Made by a program: the position numbers and the translations under genes | Shown: positions 37,291 to 46,783 of the stretch, piece by piece | Layout of the letters: each line of letters begins with the position of its first letter | How positions within the stretch are numbered: the first letter of the stretch is position 1 | The notes under the pieces: generated by a model | What the model saw: the letters and a program-made list of their open reading frames with translations, nothing else | Told to the model about the DNA's origin: nothing | Database searches by the model: none | NCBI GenBank assembly: GCA_024231975.1 | Contig: JAAEQB010000065.1 | Span: forward strand, 62,001 to 126,000 | Direction of reading: 5' to 3' | Origin: Allobosea sp. | Lineage (GTDB): Bacteria > Pseudomonadota > Alphaproteobacteria > Rhizobiales > Beijerinckiaceae | DNA length: 64,000 bases

Positions 37291-38844
37291 CTAGCCAGCT
37301 GAGGGAGCGTTCGGCAAGGCCTTGGCGCGTGCCGGGGTGCCCTTGCCATGCGCCGGGCGGGCGGGAGGGGGAGGCGTATTTACGCGTGCGGAATTGGTAT
37401 TCGCGCCCGATTTGCGTGTGGTGCGCAGTGTTTTGGGCCGCCCCGGAGGCACGATCTCGCCGCTGGGGATATCCAGGCCGGAGAGCGCGGCGAGATAGCG
37501 CGACGTCCACCAGTCGATGTCGGTGGAGGAGATCGTCGCATAGAGCCGCTCGAAGCGGCGCTGTCGTTCCGACAACGGCATGGCGAGCGCGGTCCGGATC
37601 GCCTCGGCCACCTCATGGGTGTCGAATGGGTTGACGATCAGCGCCTCGCCAAGCTGCTGCGCTGCGCCGGCGAAGCGCGATAGCACCAGGACGCCGGGGT
37701 CGTCAGGATTCTGCGCGGCGACATATTCCTTGGCGACGAGGTTCATGCCGTCGCGCATCGGCGTCACCAGCCCGACCTGGGCGCGCCGATAGAGGCCGGC
37801 GAGGGCGCTGCGCGAATAGGCCTTCTTCACTACGCGGATCGGCGTCCAGTCGAACTCGCCGAGCGCGGCGTTGAGCCGGCCGGCGACCTCGTCCGATATC
37901 CGGTCAAGCTCGGCATATTCGGGCACGTCGCTGCGCGAGGGCGGCGCGATCTGCAAGAGGCCGACCTCGCCGCGATGTTCCGGATGATTGCGCAGGAAGG
38001 AACCGAAGGCCTCCAGCCGCTGGACGATGCCCTTGGAATAGTCGAGCCGGTCGACGCCGATCACCAGCTTGCGGCTGCCGAGCGGGGCGGTCGTCGCCCG
38101 GACCGGCTGCGTCGCCGCCCGGACCGAGGCCTGGGCGAGCTTGCGGAAGCCCTCGACATCGATGCCGATCGGGAAGGCCTGCACCACTGCCTCGCGCTGG
38201 CCGGTCTTGACCCGGTTGCCCTCGCGGCGTGCGCCGCAGAGCGCGACCAGCCCGCCGATCAGGTTGGCGACGTCGTTCTGGGTCTGCAGGCCGATGAGGT
38301 CATAGGCCGTCATCGTGCTGATCAGCGTCGAGGAGAAGGGCAGGGCGCCGAACACGTCGGCCGATGGCCAGGGGATGTGATGGAAATAGCCGATACGATT
38401 GGTGACGCCGCGCCGGCGCAATTCCGCCGCGAGCGGGATCAGGTGGTAATCGTGGATCCAGATGATGTCGTCGGGCTTGAGTAGCGGCATCAGCAGCCGC
38501 GCGAAGCGCCGGTTGACGCCGAGATAGCCGGCATAGTCGGCGCGGCTGAACTCGGTCAGGCCGAGCCGGTAATGCATCAGCGGCCAGAGCGCCCGGTTGG
38601 CGAAGCCGAGATAATAGCTCTGGCGCTCGGCCTCGGTCAGGTCGGTGACCGCGTAGCTAACCTTGCCATGCCGCACCGGCTCGACGCTGGTCGCCGGCTC
38701 CGCCTTGATCGCCCCGCTCCAGCCAAACCAGAGGCCGCCATGCTGTTCGAGCGCCGAGCGCAGCGCGACCGCCAGGCCACCTGCCGCCACCTTCTCGCCT
38801 CGCTCGGGCATGGTGACGCGGTTGGACACGACGACAAGACGCAT
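37291..38844 (-). CDS. otsA: Trehalose-6-phosphate synthase
   Basis: Glycosyltransferase family 20 enzyme of 517 residues making trehalose-6-phosphate from UDP-glucose and glucose-6-phosphate. The N-terminal loop is VVSNRVTMPERGEKVAAGGL. IWIHDYHLIPLAAELRRRG and GVDRLDYSKGIVQRLEAF are signature segments. GMNLVAKEYVAAQNPD binds the sugar nucleotide. About 50 residues at the C-terminus are a Pro/Arg-rich tail not seen in E. coli OtsA. It is divergent from otsB, whose phosphatase completes the pathway. Confidence 0.95.
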   Translation of the reverse strand: MRLVVVSNRVTMPERGEKVAAGGLAVALRSALEQHGGLWFGWSGAIKAEPATSVEPVRHGKVSYAVTDLTEAERQSYYLGFANRALWPLMHYRLGLTEFSRADYAGYLGVNRRFARLLMPLLKPDDIIWIHDYHLIPLAAELRRRGVTNRIGYFHHIPWPSADVFGALPFSSTLISTMTAYDLIGLQTQNDVANLIGGLVALCGARREGNRVKTGQREAVVQAFPIGIDVEGFRKLAQASVRAATQPVRATTAPLGSRKLVIGVDRLDYSKGIVQRLEAFGSFLRNHPEHRGEVGLLQIAPPSRSDVPEYAELDRISDEVAGRLNAALGEFDWTPIRVVKKAYSRSALAGLYRRAQVGLVTPMRDGMNLVAKEYVAAQNPDDPGVLVLSRFAGAAQQLGEALIVNPFDTHEVAEAIRTALAMPLSERQRRFERLYATISSTDIDWWTSRYLAALSGLDIPSGEIVPPGRPKTLRTTRKSGANTNSARVNTPPPPARPAHGKGTPARAKALPNAPSAG

Positions 38845-39057
38845 GATGCCTCACTTTTTCGCTGACGCTGCCGCAATGGCGCGGGAACAGAACGCGCGGG
38901 CAGGCGTAATGTTTCGTGTGCAGGCCGGCTCCCCGGCCGGATCGCGTCGCCGCCGTGACCGGATCATGGCGACCTCGCGCCAAACTGAACCTCGAATGTG
39001 GCGATGAGGGGACCGCCTGTCGTCCTTTCGCCCGCTTCGCCCTCTAACCAGACCGCC

Positions 39058-39855
39058 ATGTCAGAGATGCTGAGCCCCGAAATCGCCGAACCTCCCGCAA
39101 AAGCCGCTGCCCTCACCGGGCAGATCGCGCTGTTCCTGGATTTCGACGGAACCCTGGTTGAGATCGCGCCCTCACCGGAGGATGTGAAGATCGACCGCCG
39201 CCTGCCGGGCGCTCTGGACGCGTTGCGTGCCCGGCTCGGCGGCGCGCTGGCCCTGGTTTCTGGGCGGCCAGTTGCCTTCCTCGACGAGGTGATGACCCCT
39301 TATCGCTTCGATACGGCCGGCCTGCATGGCGCCCAGATCCGCCTCGGCGGTGCCGATGCTCCGCTCGCGGCCCCTTCGGAAGCGCTGCACGCCGCAACGC
39401 GCAAGATGGTTCGTTTCGCCAACGCCCATATCGGCGTCATCGTCGAGGACAAGCGCCAGTCCGTGGCGCTGCACTGGCGGCTGGCGCCCTCGCTTGCCGA
39501 CGAGGCGCTGGCATTGATGGAGCAGGTCTCCGCCGAGATCGGCCCGTCCATGCGCCTGCAGCGCGGCAAGGCTGTCGCCGAGCTGGTGCCGGCGAGCGCG
39601 AGCAAGGGCGGAGCGATCGATTGGCTGCTACAACACGAAACTTATGCCGGCCGCACGCCGGTCTTCATCGGCGATGACATCACTGACGAGGACGGCTTCT
39701 CTGCGGTCAATGCCGCAGGTGGCCTGTCGATCCGGATCGGTGGCGGCGATACCTGCGCCCGTCATCGCCTAGCCTCGCCGACGGCGCTGCGCCATGCGCT
39801 TCTCGCGGCCGCCGAAGGCGGCGACCTCACGCTCGACACCTTCCTCCAAGGCTGA
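39058..39855 (+). CDS. otsB: Trehalose-6-phosphate phosphatase
   Basis: HAD-superfamily phosphatase of 265 residues that makes trehalose. Motif I is LFLDFDGTLVEIAPSPEDVK with the nucleophile Asp, and the C-terminal motif is FIGDDITDEDGF. The cap domain contains GLHGAQIRLGG. The ATG at 39058 is the likely start; an upstream ATG at 38998 adds 20 unrelated residues. It is 214 bp from divergent otsA and 14 bp before the GH15 gene. Confidence 0.94.
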   Translation: MSEMLSPEIAEPPAKAAALTGQIALFLDFDGTLVEIAPSPEDVKIDRRLPGALDALRARLGGALALVSGRPVAFLDEVMTPYRFDTAGLHGAQIRLGGADAPLAAPSEALHAATRKMVRFANAHIGVIVEDKRQSVALHWRLAPSLADEALALMEQVSAEIGPSMRLQRGKAVAELVPASASKGGAIDWLLQHETYAGRTPVFIGDDITDEDGFSAVNAAGGLSIRIGGGDTCARHRLASPTALRHALLAAAEGGDLTLDTFLQG

Positions 39856-39869
39856 CTTCAGGAACAGGC

Positions 39870-41708
39870 ATGACTGTGACGACCACCGCCTCGCCGAGAG
39901 TGGCCTCGCTCGATCTCGGCGTCATCGGAAACTGCACGATCGCCGCGCTGATCGACCGGCAGGCGCGCATCGTCTGGAGCTGCTTTCCGCGCTTCGACCG
40001 CGATCCGGTGTTCTGTTCGCTGATCGACAACCAGATCGACGATGGCGACGCCATGCCGAAAAAGGGCGTCTTCGCCATCGAGATGGTCGGGATGACCCGT
40101 TGCGAGCAGAGCTATCTCGACAACACCGCGATCCTCTCCTCGGTGCTCTCCGACGATCAGGGCAATGCGCTGGAGATCCTTGATTTCGCGCCGCGCTTCG
40201 TCCGCTTCGAGCGCTTCTTCCGGCCGCCGCAGCTGGTGCGCCGTGTCCGCCGCATTTCCGGCCGGCCACGCATCCGCGTCGTGGTCAAGCCCTGCCTCGG
40301 CCTCGGCGAGGAGCCCGACGAGATCACCCGCGGCTCCAACCATGTCCGCTTCGTCGGCGCTGACCAGACGATCCGGCTGACGACCGATGCGCCAGTCTCC
40401 TATGTGCTGGAGAGCATCCCCTTCGCGGTCGAGAAGCCGTTTTCCTTCTTCATCGGCTCGGACGAGGCCCTGCGTGCCGAGATCGAGACGACCTCGCGCG
40501 AGTTTCTCGACAAGACCACCGACTATTGGCGCGACTGGGTCCGCTCGCTCTCGATTCCCTTCGAATGGCAGCGCGAGGTCATCCGCGCCGCGATCACGCT
40601 GAAGCTCTGCTCCTTCGAGGAAAGTGGCGCCATCGTCGCGGCGCTGACCACCTCGATCCCGGAGGCGCCGGGCACGCAGCGCAATTGGGACTATCGCTTC
40701 TGCTGGCTGCGCGACGCCTATTTCGTCGTTCACGCCCTCAATCGCCTGGGCACGACGCGGACGATGGAGGACTATCTCGGCTTCATCACCAACATCGTCG
40801 ACACCTATTCCGAAAGCGGCGCCGAGCATCTGCCCCCGCTCTATCCGATCACGCGCGGCGGCGAGCTGCGCGAATTCGAGGTGCCGAACCTCGCCGGCTA
40901 TCGCGGCCACCAGCCGGTGCGCGTCGGCAATGGCGCGGCGACGCAGATCCAGAACGACGGCTATGGAGCGGTCGTGCTCGCCGCGACCCATTCCTTCTTC
41001 GACCGCCGCCTGATCCAGCCCGGCAAGGAAGCGCTCTTCGCACAGCTCGAACGCATGGGCGAGCGCGCCATCCAGCTCTTCGACAAGCCCGACGCCGGCC
41101 CCTGGGAACTACGCGAGAAGGAGGTGGTCCACTCCTTCTCCAGTGTGATGTGCTGGGCGGCCTGCGACCGGCTCGCCCGCATCGCCGGCACGCTCGGCCG
41201 CGCCGACCGCAAGGAATACTGGCGCGGCGAGGCCAAGCGCCTGAAAGGCATCATCTCCGATCGGATCTGGAATCAGGAGAAGGGCCATTTCGTCTCGACC
41301 TTCGCCGGGACCGATCTTGATGCGACCCTGCTGCTGATCGCCGAACTCGGCTTCGTCACCCCCGACGATCCCCGCTACATCGCGACGGTCGAGGCGATCG
41401 GCCGCGAGCTCGGCCGCGGCGACCTGATCCTGCGCTATGGCACGCAAGACGATTTCGGCTTCATGCACACCGGCTTCCTGATCTGCGCCTTCTGGTATGT
41501 CGACGCGCTGCACGCGATCGGCCGCAAGGACGAGGCCAAGGAGCTGTTCGGCCGCATCCTGCAGCGCCGCAACAGCTTCGGCCTGCTCTCGGAGGATGCC
41601 GATCTTGAGACCGGTGAGCTCTGGGGCAATTTCCCGCAGACCTATTCGATGGTCGGCCTGATCAATTCGGCGATGCGGCTGAGCCGCAACTGGGAAGAGG
41701 CGTTTTAG
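39870..41708 (+). CDS. Glycoside hydrolase family 15 protein (glucoamylase/trehalase-like)
   Basis: Predicted alpha-glucan or trehalose hydrolase of 612 residues, cytosolic since no signal peptide is seen. An N-terminal beta-sandwich starts LGVIGNCTIAALIDRQARIV. The catalytic (alpha/alpha)6 barrel carries NWDYRFCWLRDAYF, LRDAYFVVHALNRLG and GELWGNFPQTYSMVGLINSA. These match the mycobacterial-type GH15 trehalase group. It follows otsB by 14 bp, so synthesis and breakdown of trehalose may be cotranscribed. It could also act on a malto-oligosaccharide. Confidence 0.9.
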   Translation: MTVTTTASPRVASLDLGVIGNCTIAALIDRQARIVWSCFPRFDRDPVFCSLIDNQIDDGDAMPKKGVFAIEMVGMTRCEQSYLDNTAILSSVLSDDQGNALEILDFAPRFVRFERFFRPPQLVRRVRRISGRPRIRVVVKPCLGLGEEPDEITRGSNHVRFVGADQTIRLTTDAPVSYVLESIPFAVEKPFSFFIGSDEALRAEIETTSREFLDKTTDYWRDWVRSLSIPFEWQREVIRAAITLKLCSFEESGAIVAALTTSIPEAPGTQRNWDYRFCWLRDAYFVVHALNRLGTTRTMEDYLGFITNIVDTYSESGAEHLPPLYPITRGGELREFEVPNLAGYRGHQPVRVGNGAATQIQNDGYGAVVLAATHSFFDRRLIQPGKEALFAQLERMGERAIQLFDKPDAGPWELREKEVVHSFSSVMCWAACDRLARIAGTLGRADRKEYWRGEAKRLKGIISDRIWNQEKGHFVSTFAGTDLDATLLLIAELGFVTPDDPRYIATVEAIGRELGRGDLILRYGTQDDFGFMHTGFLICAFWYVDALHAIGRKDEAKELFGRILQRRNSFGLLSEDADLETGELWGNFPQTYSMVGLINSAMRLSRNWEEAF

Positions 41709-41712
41709 CCTC

Positions 41713-42336
41713 TTATCCTCGCTTCAGCAGGAATACCGCCTGCGCGCCGAAGAGGTTCCAGAACCACCAGGGCGCGCTGACGCCGACCTTGCCGCCGGAG
41801 ACATCGAGCGCGACCGCGCGCTCCTTCTCCGCCCCGACAGTGTCACAGAGCGCGACGAAGTCGCGGATCGTGCAGAAATGGATATTGGGCGTCTCCCACC
41901 AAGTGTAGGGCAGGGAGTCGGTCACAGGCATCCGCCCCATGAAGAAGACCTGGGACCGCATCCGCCAATGCCCGAAATTCGGGAAGGAGACGATGGCGCG
42001 CCGGCCGATGCGCAGCATCTGCTCCAGTACATGGCGCGGATTGCGCGTTGCCTGGATGGTCTGGGAGAGGATGACGTAATCGAAGCTGTCGTCGGGGTAG
42101 TCGGCGAGGTCGGTGTCGGCGTCGCCCTGGATCACCGAGAGTCCGCGCGCGACGCAGCCAGCGACCCCTTCGCGCGAGAGCTCGATGCCGCGCCCGTCGA
42201 CGCCGCGGGTCTCGGCGAGCAGGGAGAGCAATTCGCCGTCGCCGCAGCCGACATCGAGCACGCGCGAGCCCGGTGTCACCATCTCGGCGACGAGGCGCAG
42301 GTCGATGCGGTTGGTCTGGGTGTCCGCCAGCGCCAT
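41713..42336 (-). CDS. metW: Methionine biosynthesis protein MetW
   Basis: SAM-dependent methyltransferase-like protein of 207 residues. The SAM site is SRVLDVGCGDGELLSLLAE, followed by RGIELSREGVAGCVARGLSV. FDYVILSQTIQATRNPRHVL and ISFPNFGHWRMR-type sequence are MetW signatures. In bacteria that pair it with MetX it is needed for full homoserine acyltransferase activity. It starts only 2 bp after the metX stop, so the genes form one unit. It converges on the GH15 gene, 4 bp away. Confidence 0.93.
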   Translation of the reverse strand: MALADTQTNRIDLRLVAEMVTPGSRVLDVGCGDGELLSLLAETRGVDGRGIELSREGVAGCVARGLSVIQGDADTDLADYPDDSFDYVILSQTIQATRNPRHVLEQMLRIGRRAIVSFPNFGHWRMRSQVFFMGRMPVTDSLPYTWWETPNIHFCTIRDFVALCDTVGAEKERAVALDVSGGKVGVSAPWWFWNLFGAQAVFLLKRG

Positions 42337-42338
42337 GC

Positions 42339-43517
42339 TCAGATTCCTCTGGCGCGCGCCGCGGCGCCGATGAAGCCGCGCGTCGTCGCGAACAGGTTGG
42401 GCTCTTCCAGCAGGAAGGCGTCGTGGCCCTTGTCGCTTTCCAACTCGACGAAGGAGACCGAGGCGCCGGCCGCGTTCAGCGCGTGCACGATGGCGCGCGA
42501 GTCGCTGGTCGGGAACAGCCAGTCCGAGGTGAAGGATGCGACACAGAAGCGTGTCCGCGTCCCGGCAAAGGCTTTGGCCAGCACGCCGTCATGGTCGGCG
42601 CCGAGGTCAAAATAGTCCATCGCCCGCGTCACATAGAGGTAGGAATTGGCGTCGAAGCGCTCGACGAAGCTTAAGCCCTGGTAGCGCAGGTAACTCTCGA
42701 CCTGGAAATCCGCGTCGAAGGTGAAGGTAGGCGCGCTGCGCTCCTGCAGCTTGCGGCCGAATTTGCGATGCAGCGCCGGCTCCGAGAGATAGGTGATGTG
42801 CGCGCCCATGCGCGCGACCGAGAGCCCTTTCGAAGGTCTCGTGCCCTCGTCGAGATAGCGCCCCTGGCGCCAATCCGGATCGGCCATCACCGCCTGCCTG
42901 CCGACCTCGTGGAAGGCGATGTTCTGGGCCGAATGCTTGGCGGCGGTGGCGAGCGGCAGGGCGCTGAACACCCGCGTCGGATAGCTCGCCGCCCATTGCA
43001 GCACCTGCATCCCGCCCATCGAGCCGCCGGCGACGCAGAACAGGCTGTCGATCCCGAGCGCGTCGACGAGGTGCGCCTGCGCCCGCACCATGTCGCGGAT
43101 CGTCACCATCGGAAAGGACAGGCCCCAGGGCTTGCCCGTCTCCGGATTGGTCGAGGCTGGGCCGGTCGTGCCCATGCAGCCGCCGAGCACATTGGCGCAG
43201 ATCACGAAGAAGCGGTCGGTATCGATCGGCTTGCCCGGTCCGATCATCGCGGTCCACCAGCCGCCCTTGCCGGTCACCGGATTGCGGCTCGCGACATATT
43301 GGTCGCCGGTCAGGGCATGGCAGACCAGGACAGCGTTGGAGCGCGCCGCATTGAGCTCGCCATAAGTCTGGTAGGCGATCTGCCAATGCTCCAGCACCGC
43401 GCCGGAATCGAGCTGCAGCGCCTTGTCCGGCCCGAATTGGGCGAGCAGGCTCGATGGCTGGTTGGCTTCGGCCAGCGGGTCGGCGAGAAGGTCGGGAGCT
43501 TGCGTCCGGTTCGGCAT
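42339..43517 (-). CDS. metX: Homoserine O-acyltransferase MetX
   Basis: Alpha/beta-hydrolase-fold acyltransferase of 392 residues that activates homoserine for methionine synthesis. The nucleophile Ser lies in FCVAGGSMGGMQVLQWAA; the oxyanion and family motifs include CHALTGDQYVASRNPVTGKG and GGCMGTTGPAS. Whether it uses acetyl- or succinyl-CoA cannot be decided by name; MetX/MetW pairs include both. The promoter region to 43672 shows a TTGACA box (minus strand, complement of 43586-43591) but no clear -10. I found no SAM riboswitch pattern there. Confidence 0.94.
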   Translation of the reverse strand: MPNRTQAPDLLADPLAEANQPSSLLAQFGPDKALQLDSGAVLEHWQIAYQTYGELNAARSNAVLVCHALTGDQYVASRNPVTGKGGWWTAMIGPGKPIDTDRFFVICANVLGGCMGTTGPASTNPETGKPWGLSFPMVTIRDMVRAQAHLVDALGIDSLFCVAGGSMGGMQVLQWAASYPTRVFSALPLATAAKHSAQNIAFHEVGRQAVMADPDWRQGRYLDEGTRPSKGLSVARMGAHITYLSEPALHRKFGRKLQERSAPTFTFDADFQVESYLRYQGLSFVERFDANSYLYVTRAMDYFDLGADHDGVLAKAFAGTRTRFCVASFTSDWLFPTSDSRAIVHALNAAGASVSFVELESDKGHDAFLLEEPNLFATTRGFIGAAARARGI

Positions 43518-43672
43518 TCGGATTTGTCTTGTCGCCCGGTCCGTTCGTAATAGCGGACACTACCGATGGCGCGCCTCTTCCCGTCTGTCAACGCGGCGAT
43601 GCGTTGCGAACGCTTTGCCAAGCCCGGCAACGACAGCTAAGAGACCGGCACGATTAAAGAAGTCTGGCCATC

Positions 43673-44506
43673 ATGACAGAAGCCGCTCCGACCACGCTCG
43701 CCGACCTGCGCAGCGAGATCGACCGCATCGATGCGGCGATGCACGGCCTGCTGATGGAACGCTCGCAGATCATCGAGACGCTGATCGCGATCAAGAAGAC
43801 GCAGGTGTCCGGCTCGGCCTTCCGCCCCGGCCGCGAGGCCGACATGATGAAGCGCCTCGCTTTGCGCCATCAGGGGCTGCTGCCGCTGGACACGGTCGAG
43901 AGCATCTGGCGCATCATCATCGCGACCTTCACCTTCGTGCAGGCGAACTATTCGGTCCATGCCGACATCTCCGGCGGCGACGCGCCAATGCGCGACAGCG
44001 CCCGCTTCCATTTCGGCTTCACCGTGCCCTTCGTCACGCATGAGGACGCCCGCGCCGTGATCAAGGCGGTGGCGGACTCGGCTGGCGATCTCGGCATCTT
44101 CCGTATGGATCTCGGCGCCAGCGCCGGCGTCTGGTGGCGTGACCTGATCGGCCCCGCCCAGCCCAAGATCATCGCGCGCCTGCCGTTTATCGAGCGGCCC
44201 GATCATCCCGCCGGCACGCCGGTCTACTGCATCGCCAAGCCGCTGACCGACGCCGCCGTGCGCGAGATCGTGCTCTATGCCGCACGCGTCGAGCGCTGGT
44301 CGGAGCCGCTGCGCCATGGCCTCGCCCAGCATCTCGCCGAGGTCTCGGCCAGCGCCGCCGACGGCTCGCATCTGGCGCTGCTGGTGGCAGCCTCCGGCGA
44401 AACCCCGGTCGAAGCCATCCGCAGCGCACTCGAACCCGCGGGCCTCAAGGAGCTGACCGAGATCGGCAGCCACGCCGCCCGCTTCGCCTTCAAATCCGTC
44501 CGCTGA
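43673..44506 (+). CDS. Chorismate mutase with C-terminal domain of unknown function
   Basis: Protein of 277 residues. Residues 8-95 form an AroQ-type chorismate mutase helix bundle (LADLRSEIDRIDAAMHGLLM, ERSQIIETLIAIKKTQ, FRPGREADMMKRL) that makes prephenate. The remaining 180 residues have no prephenate dehydratase or dehydrogenase motif, and I do not recognise them. They may regulate the enzyme. It is the first gene of an operon with hisC and tyrC, which would turn prephenate into tyrosine or phenylalanine precursors. Confidence 0.88.
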   Translation: MTEAAPTTLADLRSEIDRIDAAMHGLLMERSQIIETLIAIKKTQVSGSAFRPGREADMMKRLALRHQGLLPLDTVESIWRIIIATFTFVQANYSVHADISGGDAPMRDSARFHFGFTVPFVTHEDARAVIKAVADSAGDLGIFRMDLGASAGVWWRDLIGPAQPKIIARLPFIERPDHPAGTPVYCIAKPLTDAAVREIVLYAARVERWSEPLRHGLAQHLAEVSASAADGSHLALLVAASGETPVEAIRSALEPAGLKELTEIGSHAARFAFKSVR

Positions 44507-44527
44507 TCACATTCAAGGTCCAGCCCC

Positions 44528-45637
44528 ATGGCTCTGCCCGCTCCCCGCCCCGTTCCGCGTCCCGGCGTCCTCGACATCGAGGCTTATGTCCCCGGCAAGT
44601 CCGCCGCCCCGGCCGGCGTCAAGCTGCACAAGCTCTCCTCCAACGAGACCCCGCTCGGCCCGAGCCCGAAGGCGATCGCGGCCTATGGCAATCTCTCCGG
44701 CAAGCTCGAGCTCTATCCGGATGGCTCGGCGACGAAGCTGCGCGAGGCGATCGCCGGCCGCTACGGCCTCGATGCTGGCCGCATCGTCTGCGGCACCGGC
44801 TCGGATGAATTGCTGCAGCTGATCACCAAGGTCTATCTCGGCGATGGCGACGAGGGCGTGTTCACCGAGCACGGCTTCCTCGTCTACAAGATCGCGATCC
44901 TCGCCGCCGGCGGCAAGCCGGTAATCGTGCCCGAGAAGAATCTCACGGCCGATATCGACGCGATCCTCGCCGCGGTGACGCCGCGCACCAAGATCGTCTT
45001 CCTCGCCAACCCCAACAACCCGACCGGCACCTATCTGCCCTTCGACGAGGTCAAGCGCCTGCAGGCGGGCTTGCCGCCGCATATCCTGCTGGTGCTCGAC
45101 GCGGCCTATGCCGAATATGTCCGGCGCAACGACTACGCCTCGGGCCTCGAACTGGTCGCGACCAGCGAGAACGTCGTGATGACACGCACTTTCTCGAAGA
45201 TCTATGGCCTCGCCAATCTGCGTCTCGGCTGGGCCTATGGTCCCGCCCACATCATCGACGCGCTGAACCGCACCCGCGGCCCCTTCAACGTCAACGGCGC
45301 CGCGATCGAGGCCGGCGTCGCCGCCATCGCCGACGAGGCGCACATCGCCTCGGCGATCGAGCACAACGACAAATGGCTGGCCTGGACCACGGCTGAGCTG
45401 GAGAAGCTCGGCCTCACCGTGACGCCCTCGGTCGGCAATTTCCTCCTGATCCACTTCCCGGCCGCCGCCGGCAAGAGCGCCAAGGAGGCTGACGCCTTCC
45501 TGACCCAGCGCGGCCTGATCCTGCGCTCGGTCGCCTCCTATGGCCTTCCCGATGCGCTGCGTATGACCATCGGCAGCGAGGAGGCCAACCGCCTCGTCGT
45601 CGCCGCCCTGGCCGAGTTCCTGGGCAAGGCCGCGTGA
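44528..45637 (+). CDS. hisC: Histidinol-phosphate / aromatic aminotransferase
   Basis: Class II fold-type I PLP aminotransferase of 369 residues. The PLP-lysine lies in TRTFSKIYGLANLRLGWAYG, preceded by NPNNPTGTYLPFDEV and LDAAYAEYV. HisC enzymes in this setting often also act on aromatic keto acids. Its place between chorismate mutase and prephenate dehydrogenase suggests aromatic amino acid synthesis, possibly besides histidine. Its TGA overlaps the GTG start of tyrC. Confidence 0.92.
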   Translation: MALPAPRPVPRPGVLDIEAYVPGKSAAPAGVKLHKLSSNETPLGPSPKAIAAYGNLSGKLELYPDGSATKLREAIAGRYGLDAGRIVCGTGSDELLQLITKVYLGDGDEGVFTEHGFLVYKIAILAAGGKPVIVPEKNLTADIDAILAAVTPRTKIVFLANPNNPTGTYLPFDEVKRLQAGLPPHILLVLDAAYAEYVRRNDYASGLELVATSENVVMTRTFSKIYGLANLRLGWAYGPAHIIDALNRTRGPFNVNGAAIEAGVAAIADEAHIASAIEHNDKWLAWTTAELEKLGLTVTPSVGNFLLIHFPAAAGKSAKEADAFLTQRGLILRSVASYGLPDALRMTIGSEEANRLVVAALAEFLGKAA

Positions 45638-46578
45638 GCGCGCCCGAGAGCTTCGCGCCGCGCCGCGACGAGCCGCTCTTCGGGCGGCTCGCCATCATCG
45701 GCATCGGCCTGATCGGCTCCTCGATCGCGCATGCGGCCAAGGAACTGAATCTCGCCGGGCATATCGTGTTGAGCGACGCCGACGCCGATGTCCGCCGCCG
45801 CGCCCGCGAGCTCGATCTCGGCCATGAGATCGCCGAGACTGCGATCGAGGCCGCCCGCGACGCCGATCACATCGTGCTCTGCGTGCCAGTCGGTGCCTGC
45901 GGCGCCGTCGCGGAGGAGATCGCCGGCGTGCTGAAGCCCGGCGCGATCCTCTCGGATGTCGGCTCGGTCAAGCATGCGGTGGTCGAGGCGGTCAGCCCGC
46001 ATCTGCCCGAAGGCGTGCATTTCGTTCCGGCCCATCCGGTTGCCGGCACCGAGAATTCCGGCCCCGATGCCGGCTTCCCCAGCCTCTTCCTCAATCGCTG
46101 GTGCATCCTGACGCCGCCGCCCGGCACCGATGAGGCGGCAATCGCCCGCACCCGCCAGTTCTGGGAGGGCATGGCGGCGATCGTCGAGGTGATGGGCTCG
46201 CAGCACCACGACCTCGTCCTCGCCATCACAAGCCATCTGCCGCATCTGATCGCCTACAACATCGTCGGCACGGCCGAGGACCTGGCGGCGGTGACGCAGT
46301 CGGAGGTGATCAAGTTCTCGGCCGGCGGTTTCCGCGACTTCACCCGCATCGCGGCATCCGACCCGACAATGTGGCGCGACGTCTTCCTCGCCAACAAGGA
46401 AGCGGTGCTTGAGATGCTCGGCCGCTTCAACGAGGACCTGGCGCTGCTCACCCGCGCCATCCGCTATGGCGACGGCGAGACCCTCCACAAGCATTTCACT
46501 CGCACGCGAGCCATCCGCCGCGGCATCGTCGCGCTCGGCCAGGAAAAGGCCGAGACGGAGAAGTTGAAGAAGAGCTGA
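45634..46578 (+). CDS. tyrC: Prephenate/arogenate dehydrogenase
   Basis: NAD(P)-dependent enzyme of 314 residues on the tyrosine pathway. The Rossmann motif is LAIIGIGLIGSSIAHAAKEL; the catalytic region includes VPAHPVAGTENSGPDAG and ITSHLPHLIAYNIVGTAEDL. It starts at a GTG (45634) that overlaps the hisC stop, so translation is probably coupled. Choice between prephenate and arogenate, or both, cannot be read from the sequence with certainty. Confidence 0.93.
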   Translation: MSAPESFAPRRDEPLFGRLAIIGIGLIGSSIAHAAKELNLAGHIVLSDADADVRRRARELDLGHEIAETAIEAARDADHIVLCVPVGACGAVAEEIAGVLKPGAILSDVGSVKHAVVEAVSPHLPEGVHFVPAHPVAGTENSGPDAGFPSLFLNRWCILTPPPGTDEAAIARTRQFWEGMAAIVEVMGSQHHDLVLAITSHLPHLIAYNIVGTAEDLAAVTQSEVIKFSAGGFRDFTRIAASDPTMWRDVFLANKEAVLEMLGRFNEDLALLTRAIRYGDGETLHKHFTRTRAIRRGIVALGQEKAETEKLKKS

Positions 46579-46692
46579 GGGCAGGGGCTTTCATAGCTCC
46601 GCGGGATTCCACAGGCAGGCGTGAATTCCGGCCTCTCGTGGTGCTCGTCTGCCTTGTCAAAACGGGGTCGGGCTGATACAGCCCCACCCGTC

Positions 46693-46768
46693 GCCGCAAT
46701 AGCTCAGCTGGTAGAGCACCTCATTCGTAATGAGGGGGTCGGGGGTTCGAATCCCTCTTGCGGCACCA
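46693..46768 (+). tRNA. tRNA-Thr(CGT) with encoded CCA
   Basis: A full cloverleaf: acceptor stem GCCGCAA (46693-46699) pairs with TTGCGGC (46758-46764), D-arm GCTC/GAGC, anticodon stem CCTCA/TGAGG, T-loop GGTTCGAATC, and 3' ACCA. The anticodon CGT (46726-46728) reads ACG, threonine. The gene remains intact after use as the integration site: its 3' end is duplicated at 63930-63945. Confidence 0.97.
46753..46768 (+). repeat. attL core, 3' end of tRNA-Thr
   Basis: CCCTCTTGCGGCACCA, identical to 63930-63945. It covers the T-arm distal strand, acceptor strand and CCA of the tRNA gene. Integrase begins 166 bp inside it. Confidence 0.92.
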
Positions 46769-46783
46769 GTGACCTCTCCACCA

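Noticed and set aside
43518..43672. A SAM-II-type riboswitch upstream of metX
   Set aside because: Alphaproteobacterial metX genes can have one, but I could not find the conserved pseudoknot elements on the minus strand; only a short GTCCG/CGGAC hairpin is present.
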